From assembly GCF_003129965.1 (NCBI RefSeq), contig NZ_NRCJ01000001.1, positions 186,001 through 250,000 on the forward strand: DNA of 64,000 nt, given 5' to 3'. Below the pieces are notes generated by a model. The model was not told the DNA's origin. It worked only from the letters and a program-made list of their open reading frames with translations, and ran no database searches. Origin of the DNA: Aggregatibacter kilianii. Lineage in GTDB: Bacteria > Pseudomonadota > Gammaproteobacteria > Enterobacterales > Pasteurellaceae. Below, piece after piece: positions 1-10,252 of the stretch. A program made the position numbers and the translations under genes. The first letter of the stretch is position 1; the number at the start of each line of letters is the position of its first letter.

Positions 1-15
1 AGTGCGGTTGTTTTT

Positions 16-714
16 CTAAGTGTTTTTCACTTCCCCTAATAATTCCGCCACCACTTGTGGCACGCCTTCGCCTGCCTTCATTTTAACGACCTTGACTCTA
101 TGGCGAATAAAGCCTGTGTTCGGGTTGGGGTCGATAAGGTAAATTCGGGCGTTTTTCGGTGCTTCGTTGACTAAACCGTTGGCGGGGTAAACCTGCAATG
201 AGGTGCCGATGAGCAGCACGACGTCTGCTTGTGCGACCAAATTGATTGCCGGTTCCAGCATAGGGACGTTTTCACCGAAAAAGACGATGTGCGGGCGCAT
301 GGGGTGTCCGTTCGGGTCTTTGTCCTCCACGGATTGATCGCCCAAGCAAGGCACGATGTAATCGGGGTCAAAACTGCTGCGGGCTTTGGTTAATTCGCCG
401 TGTAAATGCAACACATTGGCACTGCCTGCGCGTTCGTGCAGATCATCCACATTTTGCGTGATAATTTGCACGTTGTAGCCCCATTCTAATTCCACCAACG
501 CCTTATGCGCCGCGTTGGGTTGAGCTTCGGCGCAATTACGGCGCCGTTCGTTGTAAAAATCCAGCACTTTTTTGCGGTTGCGTCGCAGGGCTTCCGGCGT
601 ACAGACTTCTTCAATTTTATGTCCCGCCCATAAACCATCTTCCGCGCGGTAAGTCGGAATACCGCTTTCGGCACTAATGCCCGCGCCGCTTAACACGACA
701 CAAAGGGGTTTCAT
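16..714 (-). CDS. cobB: NAD-dependent Sir2-family protein deacylase (CobB-like)
   Basis: Predicted sirtuin that removes acyl groups from protein lysines using NAD+. Seen: the NAD-binding motif GAGISAESGIPTYR near the N terminus, TQNVDDLHERAG and the catalytic-His segment HLHGEL, then RPHIVFFGE and GTSLQVYPANGL. A Y-x-x-R pair (in FYNERRR) matches the class III CobB/SIRT5 signature for succinyl or malonyl substrates. The start was placed at 714 because AGGAGG lies just upstream; 232 residues, a normal sirtuin length. Oddity: the usual four zinc cysteines are missing, with only one Cys in that region, as in a known zinc-less sirtuin subgroup. It follows grxB by 14 bases, so the two are probably co-transcribed leftward. 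Confident of the family; the acyl preference is inferred. Confidence 0.88.
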   Translation of the reverse strand: MKPLCVVLSGAGISAESGIPTYRAEDGLWAGHKIEEVCTPEALRRNRKKVLDFYNERRRNCAEAQPNAAHKALVELEWGYNVQIITQNVDDLHERAGSANVLHLHGELTKARSSFDPDYIVPCLGDQSVEDKDPNGHPMRPHIVFFGENVPMLEPAINLVAQADVVLLIGTSLQVYPANGLVNEAPKNARIYLIDPNPNTGFIRHRVKVVKMKAGEGVPQVVAELLGEVKNT

Positions 715-728
715 GTTTGCCTCCTGAA

Positions 729-1376
729 TTAAATCGCCTTCTCCCAATACAACGGCACGTTGCTCCGGCGTGACATCACTTCCACATAAGCTTTCACTTT
801 CGGCGGGAAGTTGATTCCTTTAACGCAGGTGAGGTTGCGCAGGATCGGGAAGACGAGGATATCTTCTAAGGAAAGGGTGCCGTTAAGTGCGGTGTCTTTT
901 TGGATTAAATCGGCAAGTTGGGTTAAATCGGGTGCGAGGCGGGCAAGATAGGTTTCGGTGTTTGCCAGATTTTCGGCGAAATTACCGATGGATTTTTTTT
1001 TATTTTCGGTGAAATAATTGACCGCACTTTGGGTGGCGTATTCGGCTAAGCCGAGGCGGGTAAAGCGTGGGATCACCAAATGGTTTTGATAGCCACCCAC
1101 TTGTTTTAGCCAAACTTCAATTTCCGGACGAACCGTTTCCGATAACACTTTTTCGCCGTAGTTTTCATCAATATAGCGCACGATATCTAAACTTTCCGGC
1201 ATGGCTTCGCCGTTTTCTTTGACTAAAATCGGCACGACTTTTTTGCCTACCAGACGGGTCGGCGTTTCCACGTCGTCATTTAGGATGGTCACCAATTCCA
1301 CCGGTACATTTTTCAAGCCGAAAATCATGCGAGCGCGTACGCAAAACGGGCAATGGTCGTAAACGTAGAGTTTCAT
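729..1376 (-). CDS. grxB: Glutaredoxin 2
   Basis: Glutathione-dependent thiol-disulfide oxidoreductase of the atypical 24-kDa, GST-fold glutaredoxin 2 type. Seen: an N-terminal thioredoxin-like domain with the active site C9-P-F-C12 in MKLYVYDHCPFC, the cis-Pro segment KKVVPIL, the MPESLDIVRYIDE segment, and an all-helical C-terminal domain. Its 215 residues equal the E. coli protein length. The start at 1376 is preceded by AAGGAG. A run of nine T lies inside the gene near 983-991 without breaking the frame. First gene of a short leftward pair with cobB. Confidence 0.93.
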   Translation of the reverse strand: MKLYVYDHCPFCVRARMIFGLKNVPVELVTILNDDVETPTRLVGKKVVPILVKENGEAMPESLDIVRYIDENYGEKVLSETVRPEIEVWLKQVGGYQNHLVIPRFTRLGLAEYATQSAVNYFTENKKKSIGNFAENLANTETYLARLAPDLTQLADLIQKDTALNGTLSLEDILVFPILRNLTCVKGINFPPKVKAYVEVMSRRSNVPLYWEKAI

Positions 1377-1496
1377 AAGGTCTCCTTTTGTTGTTGCTGT
1401 CGGGAAAGTGCGGTGGGTTTTGTGGGTGTTTTTCAAATATCACACTCCTTCTTCCGCCATCCTTTACGCTATCGAGCGATGTATAAGATTTAGACT

Positions 1497-1650
1497 TCCC
1501 CTCCCCCGTTTACGGGAGAGGGTGGAGAAAATCCGGAGGATTTTCGGAGGGAGAGGGGAATAAACTACAAGCTCCCCTCTCTCTGACGAAAATTGCTGAA
1601 CGCAATTTCCGTCTGTCTCTCTCCCGCAAGCGGGCGAGAGGAAAAAAACA
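1497..1650. repeat. Composite palindromic intergenic repeat
   Basis: Most of the 266-base gap between rng and grxB is a compound of short palindromes: CCCCTCCCCCGTTTACGGGAG and similar G/C blocks at the left, AAAATCC-GGA-GGATTTT near 1530, an AATTGC/GCAATT hairpin near 1590, and CTCTCCCGCAAGCGGGCGAGAGG at the right. Its edge motifs resemble those of the element at 37705-37883, so both probably belong to a dispersed, non-coding repeat class. No gene is seen in it. A terminator role for rng, which ends at 1703, is possible but not shown. Confidence 0.6.
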
Positions 1651-1702
1651 GCATTCGATCACACTAAGATGTAAAAAACACCGCCAAAACCCACCGCACT
1701 TT

Positions 1703-3178
1703 TTACATCACCACCACATCAAACTGCTCTTGGGTGTAGAACACCTCAGTTTTGACTTGGATTTGTTTGCCGATAAACACTTCCAATTCCGCCAGTAAGC
1801 CGTGGGATTCTTCGTTAATCAGGTAGTCGGCGACGGCGTGGGAGGCGTAAACCACAAATTGCTCGCTGGCGAAAACGTGATGCACGCGAATGATTTCGCG
1901 CATGATTTCGTAGCACACGGTTTCCACGGTTTTCACCCGTCCGCGCCCTTGGCAGGCGGGGCAATCGTCGCACAGAATGTGTTCTAAGCTTTCGCGCGTA
2001 CGTTTGCGGGTCATTTCCACCAAGCCAAGTTGAGTGAAGCCGTTGACGTTGGTTTTCACCGGGTCGGAGGCGAGGGCTTCGCGCAAGGATTCCAGCACGC
2101 GATTACGGTGCTCTTCTTTTTGCATATCGATGAAATCGATAATGATAATGCCGCCGAGGTTGCGTAGTTGAAGCTGTTGGGCGATGGCTTTGGTGGCTTC
2201 GATGTTGGTGTTGAAAATGGTTTCTTCCAGATTGCGATGCCCCACGAACGCGCCGGTGTTGATATCGATAGTGGTCATGGCTTCCGTTTGTTCGATGATC
2301 AGGTAACCGCCGGATTTGAGGTTCACCCGCTTATCCAAGGCATTGTGAATGCCGTTTTCCACGCTGTACACATCAAAGAGCGGTTGATTTCCCGAGTATA
2401 AAATCAGTTTGTCGGTGAGGTTTGGAATAAATTCTTCGGTGAATTGTTTCACTTCGTTGAAACACAGTCGGGAGTCGATGTGAATACGGTCTAATTTGGC
2501 GCCAATAAAATCGCGCAAAATGCGTTGGGTGAGCGCCAGTTCGCCGTAAAGCATGGAGCGGGTCGGGTATTTAGCGCGACGCTCCAACACCTTACGCCAT
2601 AAGCGTTTTAAAAACTCCGCATCTTGTTGCAAATCCAGCTCGCTGGCGCCTTCGGCGGCGGTGCGAATAATAAAGCCGCCCAGTTCATCACACAACGGCA
2701 GTACTAATTCTTTCAAACGGACACGTTCTTCTTCGCTTTCAATGCGTTGCGACACGCCCACATGGCTGTTTTCCGGCATGAACACCAGATAACGGGACGG
2801 CAAGGTAATGTCCGTGGTCAGGCGCGCGCCTTTGGTGCCGAGCGGATCTTTCACTACCTGCACAACGATGTCCTGCCCCTCGTGCACCAACTGGGCGATG
2901 TCTTTCACCACGAATTGCTTTTGTTCGTTTTCGTCCACACATTCGGTGTGCGAGACGATGTCCGAGGCGTGCAAAAAAGCGGCTTTTTCCAAGCCGATGT
3001 CCACAAACGCCGATTGCATCCCCGGCAGCACGCGGGTGACGCGTCCTTTGTAAATATTCCCCACAATGCCGCGTTTGCCTTGGCGTTCAATATGGACTTC
3101 TTTTAATAAACCTGTTTCTACGAGGGCAATGCGCGTTTCGTTAGGCGTCACATTGACCAATAATTCAACCGAATCCAT
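1703..3178 (-). CDS. rng: Ribonuclease G
   Basis: Endoribonuclease of the RNase E/G family that matures the 5' end of 16S rRNA and decays some mRNAs. Seen: the N-terminal S1-type segment (GIVGNIYKGRVTRVLPGMQSAFVDIG, about residues 37-62), the catalytic region with D305 in MTTIDINTGAF and D348 in IIIIDFIDM, and the zinc-link motif C403-D-D-C406 after RKRTRESLEH. Its 491 residues match RNase G (489 in E. coli) and exclude RNase E, which carries a long C-terminal scaffold. It is divergent from putP with about 150 bases between the starts. Confidence 0.96.
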   Translation of the reverse strand: MDSVELLVNVTPNETRIALVETGLLKEVHIERQGKRGIVGNIYKGRVTRVLPGMQSAFVDIGLEKAAFLHASDIVSHTECVDENEQKQFVVKDIAQLVHEGQDIVVQVVKDPLGTKGARLTTDITLPSRYLVFMPENSHVGVSQRIESEEERVRLKELVLPLCDELGGFIIRTAAEGASELDLQQDAEFLKRLWRKVLERRAKYPTRSMLYGELALTQRILRDFIGAKLDRIHIDSRLCFNEVKQFTEEFIPNLTDKLILYSGNQPLFDVYSVENGIHNALDKRVNLKSGGYLIIEQTEAMTTIDINTGAFVGHRNLEETIFNTNIEATKAIAQQLQLRNLGGIIIIDFIDMQKEEHRNRVLESLREALASDPVKTNVNGFTQLGLVEMTRKRTRESLEHILCDDCPACQGRGRVKTVETVCYEIMREIIRVHHVFASEQFVVYASHAVADYLINEESHGLLAELEVFIGKQIQVKTEVFYTQEQFDVVVM

Positions 3179-3299
3179 AACTTCCCTGATGTTAAAGTTT
3201 GATAATTGTCTTGTCGGCTGATTAGTCTAACGAAAAGGAAAATAGAATAATAGGGGCAAATGCGGTAAAATGCGCCTCTTTTCACATTTTTAAAAAGTC

Positions 3300-3321
3300 T
3301 ATGTACTAAGTATGTACTAAG
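3300..3321 (+). repeat. Tandem 11-bp repeat containing two Met-Tyr-stop mini-ORFs
   Basis: TATGTACTAAG occurs twice back to back, ending 9 bases before the putP start codon. Each copy contains ATG TAC TAA, so the putP leader carries two minimal two-codon ORFs, at 3301-3309 and 3312-3320. The duplication is perfect. Whether ribosomes start there is unknown; neither copy has a clear Shine-Dalgarno sequence of its own. Confidence 0.75.
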
Positions 3322-3330
3322 GTTGGAACG

Positions 3331-4863
3331 ATGTTTGGGTTAGATCCAACAATTGTCACATTTGTCATTTATATCGTCGGCATGCTCGGTATCGGGATTG
3401 CCGCTTACTACTACACCAAAAACTTCTCCGATTACATTCTCGGCGGACGCCGCTTAGGCAGCTTTGTCACCGCCATGTCCGCCGGCGCTTCCGATATGTC
3501 GGGCTGGTTATTGATGGGCTTACCCGGCGTTGTGTACCTTTCCGGATTAGTTGAAGGCTGGATCGCCATCGGTTTAACGCTCGGCGCTTACTTAAACTGG
3601 TTATTTATCGCAGGACGATTGCGCGTTTACACCGAATTCAACAACAACGCTTTAACCCTGCCCGAATATTTTCATCATCGCTTTGGCACGTCACATAATT
3701 TGTTAAAAATCGTATCCGCCACCATTATTTTGGTGTTTTTCACGATTTATTGCGCTTCCGGTGTCGTCGCCAGCGCGAAATTATTCCAGAATCTATTTTC
3801 AATCGAATATTCCACCGCACTTTGGTACGGCGCCCTTGCCACTATCGCCTACACTTTCATCGGCGGCTTTCTCGCCGTAAGCTGGACGGACACCATTCAA
3901 GCCACTTTAATGATTTTCGCCTTATTGCTCACGCCGATCTTTGTGGTGATCTCCATCGGCGGTGCGGATGAACTGCAAAATGTGTTACAACAGGCGGAAG
4001 CCGCCGCGCAAAAAGACTTTACCGATTTATTTCGCGGCACAACTACCATCGGCGTATTAAGCCTTGCCGCTTGGGGATTGGGCTATTTCGGACAACCACA
4101 CATTCTCGCCCGTTTCATGGCGGCGGATTCCGTGCGCTCACTGAATAACGCACGCAAAATCAGCATGACTTGGATGGTGCTTTGTTTGGTCGGTGCTATC
4201 GCGATCGGCTTCTTCGGCATGGTATATTTTTATGCTAACGCAGATACCGCCTCCGCCGCGCTGGTCAACAAAGAACCGGAGCAGGTGTTTATCGAGCTAT
4301 CCCGCATTTTGTTTAACCCGTGGATTGCCGGCGTGTTGCTGTCCGCCATTCTTGCCGCGGTGATGAGCACCCTAAGCGCGCAATTATTGATTTCCTCCAC
4401 CGCCATTACAGAAGATTTTTATAAAGGCTTCATTCGCCCGAAAGCTTCCGAGAAAGAACTTATTTGGCTTGGTCGCGCCATGGTGTTGGTGATTGCAGGC
4501 ATCGCCATTTGGATCGCGCAGGATGAAAAAAGCCAAGTGCTCAAACTGGTGGAATTCGCCTGGGCAGGCTTCGGTAGCGCATTCGGTCCGGTCGTATTAT
4601 TTTCCTTATTTTGGAAACGCATGACCTCCACCGGTGCTATGGCGGGCATGCTGACCGGCGCAGTGACTGTGGTTGCTTGGAAAAAAGGACTGCCGGCAGA
4701 CAGCAGTTGGGCACAGGTGTACGAAATGATCCCGGGCTTTTTGTTTGCCGCCCTAGCCATTGTGACAGTTTCCCTGCTCTCTAAAAAGCCTGATGCGGAA
4801 ATTGCCGAAACCTTTGATAAAGCCCACAAAGCCTATAAAGACGCCTTATCACCGAGAGAATAA
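3331..4863 (+). CDS. putP: Sodium/proline symporter PutP
   Basis: Sodium:solute symporter (SSS family) importing L-proline at the inner membrane. Seen: family segments [36 protein letters not shown] (residues about 31-66), [40 protein letters not shown] and [15 protein letters not shown], spread over about a dozen hydrophobic helices. Its 510 residues are close to E. coli PutP (502). Start: ATG at 3331 after a modest AAGG. cmoB begins one base after the stop, so the two form an operon. The leader carries an unusual tandem mini-ORF repeat. No putA is in the window. Confidence 0.95.
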   Translation: MFGLDPTIVTFVIYIVGMLGIGIAAYYYTKNFSDYILGGRRLGSFVTAMSAGASDMSGWLLMGLPGVVYLSGLVEGWIAIGLTLGAYLNWLFIAGRLRVYTEFNNNALTLPEYFHHRFGTSHNLLKIVSATIILVFFTIYCASGVVASAKLFQNLFSIEYSTALWYGALATIAYTFIGGFLAVSWTDTIQATLMIFALLLTPIFVVISIGGADELQNVLQQAEAAAQKDFTDLFRGTTTIGVLSLAAWGLGYFGQPHILARFMAADSVRSLNNARKISMTWMVLCLVGAIAIGFFGMVYFYANADTASAALVNKEPEQVFIELSRILFNPWIAGVLLSAILAAVMSTLSAQLLISSTAITEDFYKGFIRPKASEKELIWLGRAMVLVIAGIAIWIAQDEKSQVLKLVEFAWAGFGSAFGPVVLFSLFWKRMTSTGAMAGMLTGAVTVVAWKKGLPADSSWAQVYEMIPGFLFAALAIVTVSLLSKKPDAEIAETFDKAHKAYKDALSPRE

Positions 4864-4864
4864 C

Positions 4865-5830
4865 ATGATTGATTTTCGCCCGTTTTACCAACAAATCGCC
4901 ACCACCAACCTTTCACCGTGGCTGGAAACCCTGCCGTTACAAATAAAACAATGGCAACAACAAACTCACGGGGAATATGCCAAGTGGGCAAAAGTCTTGG
5001 AATTCCTACCGCACTTGAGCGCCGATCGTATCGAACTAAAAAGTGCGGTCAAATCCGAGCGGGATTCTGCGCTTTCCGACGGCGAAAAACAGCGCATTAT
5101 TTATCACCTGAAACAGCTTATGCCGTGGCGCAAAGGCCCCTATGATTTGCTTGGTATTCATGTAGATTGCGAATGGCGTTCCGATTTCAAATGGGATCGC
5201 GTGCTCCCGCATCTTGCGCCGTTGCAGGATCGCACCATTTTAGATGTGGGTTGCGGCAGCGGATACCACATGTGGCGCATGGTGGGCGAAGGCGCAAAAA
5301 TGGTGGTAGGCATTGACCCGACGGAATTGTTTTTGTGCCAATTTGAAGCGGTACGCAAACTGTTAAACGACGATCGCCGCGCCAATCTGATTCCGCTCGG
5401 CATCGAACAAATGCAACCGCTGGCGGCGTTTGATACGGTGTTTTCTATGGGGGTGTTATACCATCGAAAATCGCCGTTAGATCACCTCTCCCAACTGCGT
5501 GCGCAACTGGTTAACGGCGGTGAATTGGTGCTCGAAACCTTGGTGGTGGACGGCGACGAAAACACCGTGTTAGTACCGATGGATCGCTACGCCAAAATGA
5601 AAAACGTCTATTTTATTCCGTCTGTCGCCGCGCTGATTCATTGGTTACAAAAAACCGGCTTTAAAAACGTGCGTTGCGTGGATGTGGCGGTGACCTCCTT
5701 GGAAGAACAACGCAAAACCGACTGGTTGGAAAATGAATCTTTAATTGATTTTCTTGACTCGACGGATCACAGCAAAACCATCGAAGGCTATCCTGCGCCG
5801 AAAAGAGCGGTCATTTTGGCGAATAAATAA
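4865..5830 (+). CDS. cmoB: tRNA U34 carboxymethyltransferase CmoB
   Basis: Transfers a carboxymethyl group from carboxy-S-adenosyl-methionine to 5-hydroxyuridine-34 of tRNAs, giving the cmo5U wobble base. Seen: a Rossmann methyltransferase fold with the cofactor loop [15 protein letters not shown] (about residues 125-139) and [15 protein letters not shown], plus the family segment [20 protein letters not shown]. Its 321 residues match the family (323 in E. coli). The start at 4865 was chosen because it abuts the putP stop and gives the family-length N terminus. cmoA, which makes the cofactor, is not in this window. Confidence 0.94.
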   Translation: MIDFRPFYQQIATTNLSPWLETLPLQIKQWQQQTHGEYAKWAKVLEFLPHLSADRIELKSAVKSERDSALSDGEKQRIIYHLKQLMPWRKGPYDLLGIHVDCEWRSDFKWDRVLPHLAPLQDRTILDVGCGSGYHMWRMVGEGAKMVVGIDPTELFLCQFEAVRKLLNDDRRANLIPLGIEQMQPLAAFDTVFSMGVLYHRKSPLDHLSQLRAQLVNGGELVLETLVVDGDENTVLVPMDRYAKMKNVYFIPSVAALIHWLQKTGFKNVRCVDVAVTSLEEQRKTDWLENESLIDFLDSTDHSKTIEGYPAPKRAVILANK

Positions 5831-5902
5831 AGGAATTGCATTGAGATTCCAAGCCGAAAATAGTAAAGTAAGCAACCGTTGATTTTTATAACCTCAAGCT
5901 AA

Positions 5903-7216
<1,314 letters not shown>

Positions 7217-7233
7217 AAACGCATGAGAAAATG

Positions 7234-7268
7234 ACCGCACTTTTGAGCCATCAAAGTGCGGTTCTTTT
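7234..7268 (+). terminator. Inverted uptake-sequence hairpin after purA
   Basis: ACCGCACTTTT (7234-7244) pairs with AAAGTGCGGT (7253-7262) around a short loop, followed by T-rich TCTTTTTT. It lies 17 bases after the purA stop and before the next gene's ribosome-binding site. Confidence 0.8.
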
Positions 7269-7283
7269 TTGGAGAGTTTTTTT

Positions 7284-7955
7284 ATGAATGAACAGGAAAA
7301 GAACGTCGTCGCCTATTTGACCGAACACCCCGATTTTTTCACGACACACACCGATTTGCTCGCCAAACTTTCAGTCGTGCATCCGCAAAAAGGCACGCTG
7401 TCGTTAGTGGAAGCCCAACTAGAACAGCAACGCCAACAAATCCACACCCTCACCGCATTCTTAGAAAAATTTCATCAACTCGCTTATCAGGAAGCGGACA
7501 TTTTCTACGCGCTCATGCCGTTACAAAAGAAATTATTTCAGGCGGAAGATTTCCAACGCGGTGAAGAAAAACTCAGACAATGGGCGCAATCCTACGAACT
7601 GGACGGCGCGAAGATCTTGCTGTTTAGCGATGAATGGCAAAAAAACGAAGCCATTCCCGAGCAATATTGGATCGACCGCAAGGCGTTTGAACTCATCCGC
7701 TTGGAACGCCTCGGCTTACGCCAATTTTATTTGGGCGATTTAAGCAACAAAGAAAAACACCTGATGTTCCTGCCGGAAGAATTCCCCATCGGTTCCGTGG
7801 CAATCTGCCTGCTCGGCACCAAAACCACCCACAAACCCACCGCACTTTTACTCTTCACGTCCCGAGACACCACCCGCTTCCACAACGGACAAGACACCAC
7901 ATTCTTGAAACACATCGTGGATATTGTGGAGTTGCATTTGGGGCGGTGGGTATAA
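7284..7955 (+). CDS. DUF484 family protein
   Basis: Cytoplasmic protein of unknown function in the DUF484 (GAF-like) family. Seen: N-terminal segment VVAYLTEHPDFFTTHTDLLAKLSVVHPQKGTLSLVEAQLEQQR, characteristic of the family, then a short coiled-coil-like stretch (about residues 42-65) and a mixed alpha/beta region ending VDIVELHLGRWV. 223 residues. The ATG at 7284 is used because GGAGAG sits about eight bases upstream; an upstream TTG is too close to that site. In other gammaproteobacteria the family lies near xerC; here the neighbour is purA. No function is assigned. Confidence 0.8.
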   Translation: MNEQEKNVVAYLTEHPDFFTTHTDLLAKLSVVHPQKGTLSLVEAQLEQQRQQIHTLTAFLEKFHQLAYQEADIFYALMPLQKKLFQAEDFQRGEEKLRQWAQSYELDGAKILLFSDEWQKNEAIPEQYWIDRKAFELIRLERLGLRQFYLGDLSNKEKHLMFLPEEFPIGSVAICLLGTKTTHKPTALLLFTSRDTTRFHNGQDTTFLKHIVDIVELHLGRWV

Positions 7956-7962
7956 AAACCCC

Positions 7963-7991
7963 AAAAAATAAAGGCCACATAACGTGACCTT
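7963..7991 (-). terminator. Intrinsic terminator at the end of the polysaccharide operon
   Basis: On the minus strand an imperfect hairpin AAGGTCAC...GTGGCCTT is followed by TTATTTTTT, about 30 bases after the stop of the Wzc-like gene. One stem mismatch. It probably ends the long leftward operon between the two convergent transcription units. Confidence 0.65.
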
Positions 7992-8021
7992 AAAAAAACA
8001 CTGCTAAAACTAACCGCACTT

Positions 8022-10133
8022 TTAACCGTAATAGCGGTGGAAATAGTCGTCTTTGGTAGAGGCTTGGGCTTTGAGTCCGTTGAGGATCATGCCTTTTACC
8101 TGTACGCCAGCGTTGGCGAAACGTTGGCGGGAGACGTCGATTTCTTTTGGCGTGGTGTGGTCAAAGCGTGCGATGAGCAAGACCGTTCCCATGTGTTGCG
8201 CGATGACGGCGGCATCAGTGACGGCAAGTATCGGCGGTGCGGAAACGATCACCATGTCATAATTTGCCGATGCCCAATCCAATAGCTGCGCGAAACGGAC
8301 GGAAGACAGCAATTCCGACGGGTTTTGCGGCGCTGTGCCACGGGTGATGACATGGAGGTAATCATTGGCAACCTGTACCGTTTGATCAAACGCCGTACCT
8401 TGGCTTAACACGTCCGCTAAACCGCTTTGGTTATCGAGGCGCAATAGCTTGTGCAAATAACCTCGACGTAAATCCGCGTCAATGAGCAGCACTTTTTTGT
8501 GGGTTTGAGCCATTAAATTAGCAAGGTTACCGGAAATAAAGCCTTTCCCCGCATTGGCAGTGACGCCGGAGAACATAACGCGGTTATTTTTAGCTTGGCT
8601 CAACAGATAATTGAGGTCGGTTCTTAGCCCTCGCAGGGCTTCGGCGGCTAAATCGTCAGGGAAGCGTTCCGATAACAAAATGGAGACATCACTGACTTTT
8701 TTCGACGACAGTTTGCGGGATAAAGCGTTTTGTTTATGGGCGTAAGGCACGGTGGCATAGACGTTTAAGCCGAGATCGGCAATCTCTTCCGTTCCTTTAA
8801 TGCCTTTATTGGAGAAACTTTTCAGGATAACGATGGCACAACCTGCCATGCCGCCTAAGATGATGGAGAATATCAAAATCAGTAACTTACGCGGCGCAAT
8901 CGGATCCGGCATCACTTGCGCCTGATCCAGAATGCGTACGTTGCTCACTGCACCGGCACGGATGACGTCAAGTTCCTGAATTTTATTTTGTAACTGAACG
9001 TAAATCTCTTGGTCGGATTCAAAATCGCGGGTTAAACGCACCACTTCTTTTTGTGTTTCCGGCAAGTTTTCCATGTCTTTGGTGAGACGGGCTTTTTCTT
9101 TCAATAAGACTTTACGTTGTTCCAGCAATGCAACGTAAGTCGGGTGGTTACGTTTGAAGCGTTGGGAAATTTCACTTTCTTTAATGGTCAACGCATTTAA
9201 ATCTTCTTCCAGTTGGACCATGGTATCCAACATGGATTTGGCTTCTAAACCTAAATCTAACGAGGTGGTTTTTTGACGATATTGGTTTAATGCATTTTCC
9301 GATTGCGCCAAGCGCTCACGTACTTCCGGTAAGCGATTCTTCAAGAACTCCAGGCTTTTTTCCGCTTCGGCGGAGTTGCGCGCGGTGCTGTGACGAATAT
9401 AACTTGCGGTGATGGCGCGTAATACGTCGTAAATATACTCTTTATCTTCGCCGTTCAGACTTAATGTGATAACGCCCGTGAGCTTACCCTGCTCTTCTAC
9501 GGAAAGTTTTTTCTGTAACTCGGTGACGATTTTGAGTTCGTCTAATTTTTCCAAGGAAAAACGTTTACCCGGCTCGCCTTTTAAGTGTGTAACTTCAATA
9601 TTCACGTCATCAGTATCATAGGTTTGACCGATTTTGCCTTCCAAAACCAATTTGCCGTCGTCATCAAACAAGCGGTATTCATCGGTGTTCGGGCCGATTT
9701 CCAACACAGCATTCTCCAATTCTTTACGTTTCGGAATAAAGCGGGAGGTGGTCAGTTCCGGCGTTTCACCGGTGAGCTTTTCCCAGCCTTTGCTGAAAAA
9801 CGGGATGGTGTATTTAGGGGTGATTTGAGTGGAAAGATTTAAGTCTTCCGCTGCGCCCGTTAAAATCGCTCTGGATTTAATCACGGCGATTTCGGTGCCT
9901 GCGGAAGATTCCTGCTCAAACATGGTAGAAAGATCTTTCAACGCCCCGCCGGTGTATTTTGCTTCCACTTGAACGGACGCATTCGCCGTGTAAATCGACG
10001 GTGCCAATAAAGCATAAACTACCCCCAACACCACGAAGATGAAGGTGGTGTAAATAATAGTTCCCTTCCGATCCCAAAAGACGGCTAGCAGTTTACTCAG
10101 ATCAATTACGTCATTCTGTTTTTTACTCATCAT
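8022..10133 (-). CDS. wzc: Wzc-like polysaccharide co-polymerase / BY-kinase with degenerate Walker motifs
   Basis: Inner-membrane co-polymerase that controls polymer length and links Wzy polymerisation to Wza export. Seen: an N-terminal Wzz domain between two membrane segments (about 24-46 and 424-446), a long periplasmic coiled-coil region, and a C-terminal tyrosine-autokinase domain. Walker A' LLIDADLRRG is intact. Walker A reads GVTANAGKGF: K530 is kept but the following Ser/Thr is G531. The Walker B position reads VIVSAPPILAVTDA, with Ser near 631 where E. coli Wzc has the Asp of IDTPP. The C-terminal tyrosine tail is short, YFHRYYG. Last gene of the leftward operon. No Wzb phosphatase gene lies nearby. 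Export role likely; kinase activity doubtful. Confidence 0.88.
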   Translation of the reverse strand: MMSKKQNDVIDLSKLLAVFWDRKGTIIYTTFIFVVLGVVYALLAPSIYTANASVQVEAKYTGGALKDLSTMFEQESSAGTEIAVIKSRAILTGAAEDLNLSTQITPKYTIPFFSKGWEKLTGETPELTTSRFIPKRKELENAVLEIGPNTDEYRLFDDDGKLVLEGKIGQTYDTDDVNIEVTHLKGEPGKRFSLEKLDELKIVTELQKKLSVEEQGKLTGVITLSLNGEDKEYIYDVLRAITASYIRHSTARNSAEAEKSLEFLKNRLPEVRERLAQSENALNQYRQKTTSLDLGLEAKSMLDTMVQLEEDLNALTIKESEISQRFKRNHPTYVALLEQRKVLLKEKARLTKDMENLPETQKEVVRLTRDFESDQEIYVQLQNKIQELDVIRAGAVSNVRILDQAQVMPDPIAPRKLLILIFSIILGGMAGCAIVILKSFSNKGIKGTEEIADLGLNVYATVPYAHKQNALSRKLSSKKVSDVSILLSERFPDDLAAEALRGLRTDLNYLLSQAKNNRVMFSGVTANAGKGFISGNLANLMAQTHKKVLLIDADLRRGYLHKLLRLDNQSGLADVLSQGTAFDQTVQVANDYLHVITRGTAPQNPSELLSSVRFAQLLDWASANYDMVIVSAPPILAVTDAAVIAQHMGTVLLIARFDHTTPKEIDVSRQRFANAGVQVKGMILNGLKAQASTKDDYFHRYYG

Positions 10134-10252
10134 AAAACCCTTTGTTCGGCTTTTTTAATACCGGAAAACGGTAACTGTTACAAAAAAGCATTGATGGAAG
10201 AAATACCGCACAAATTCTCTCGGTATTTCATTCCTGATTAATCAAATTCGGA

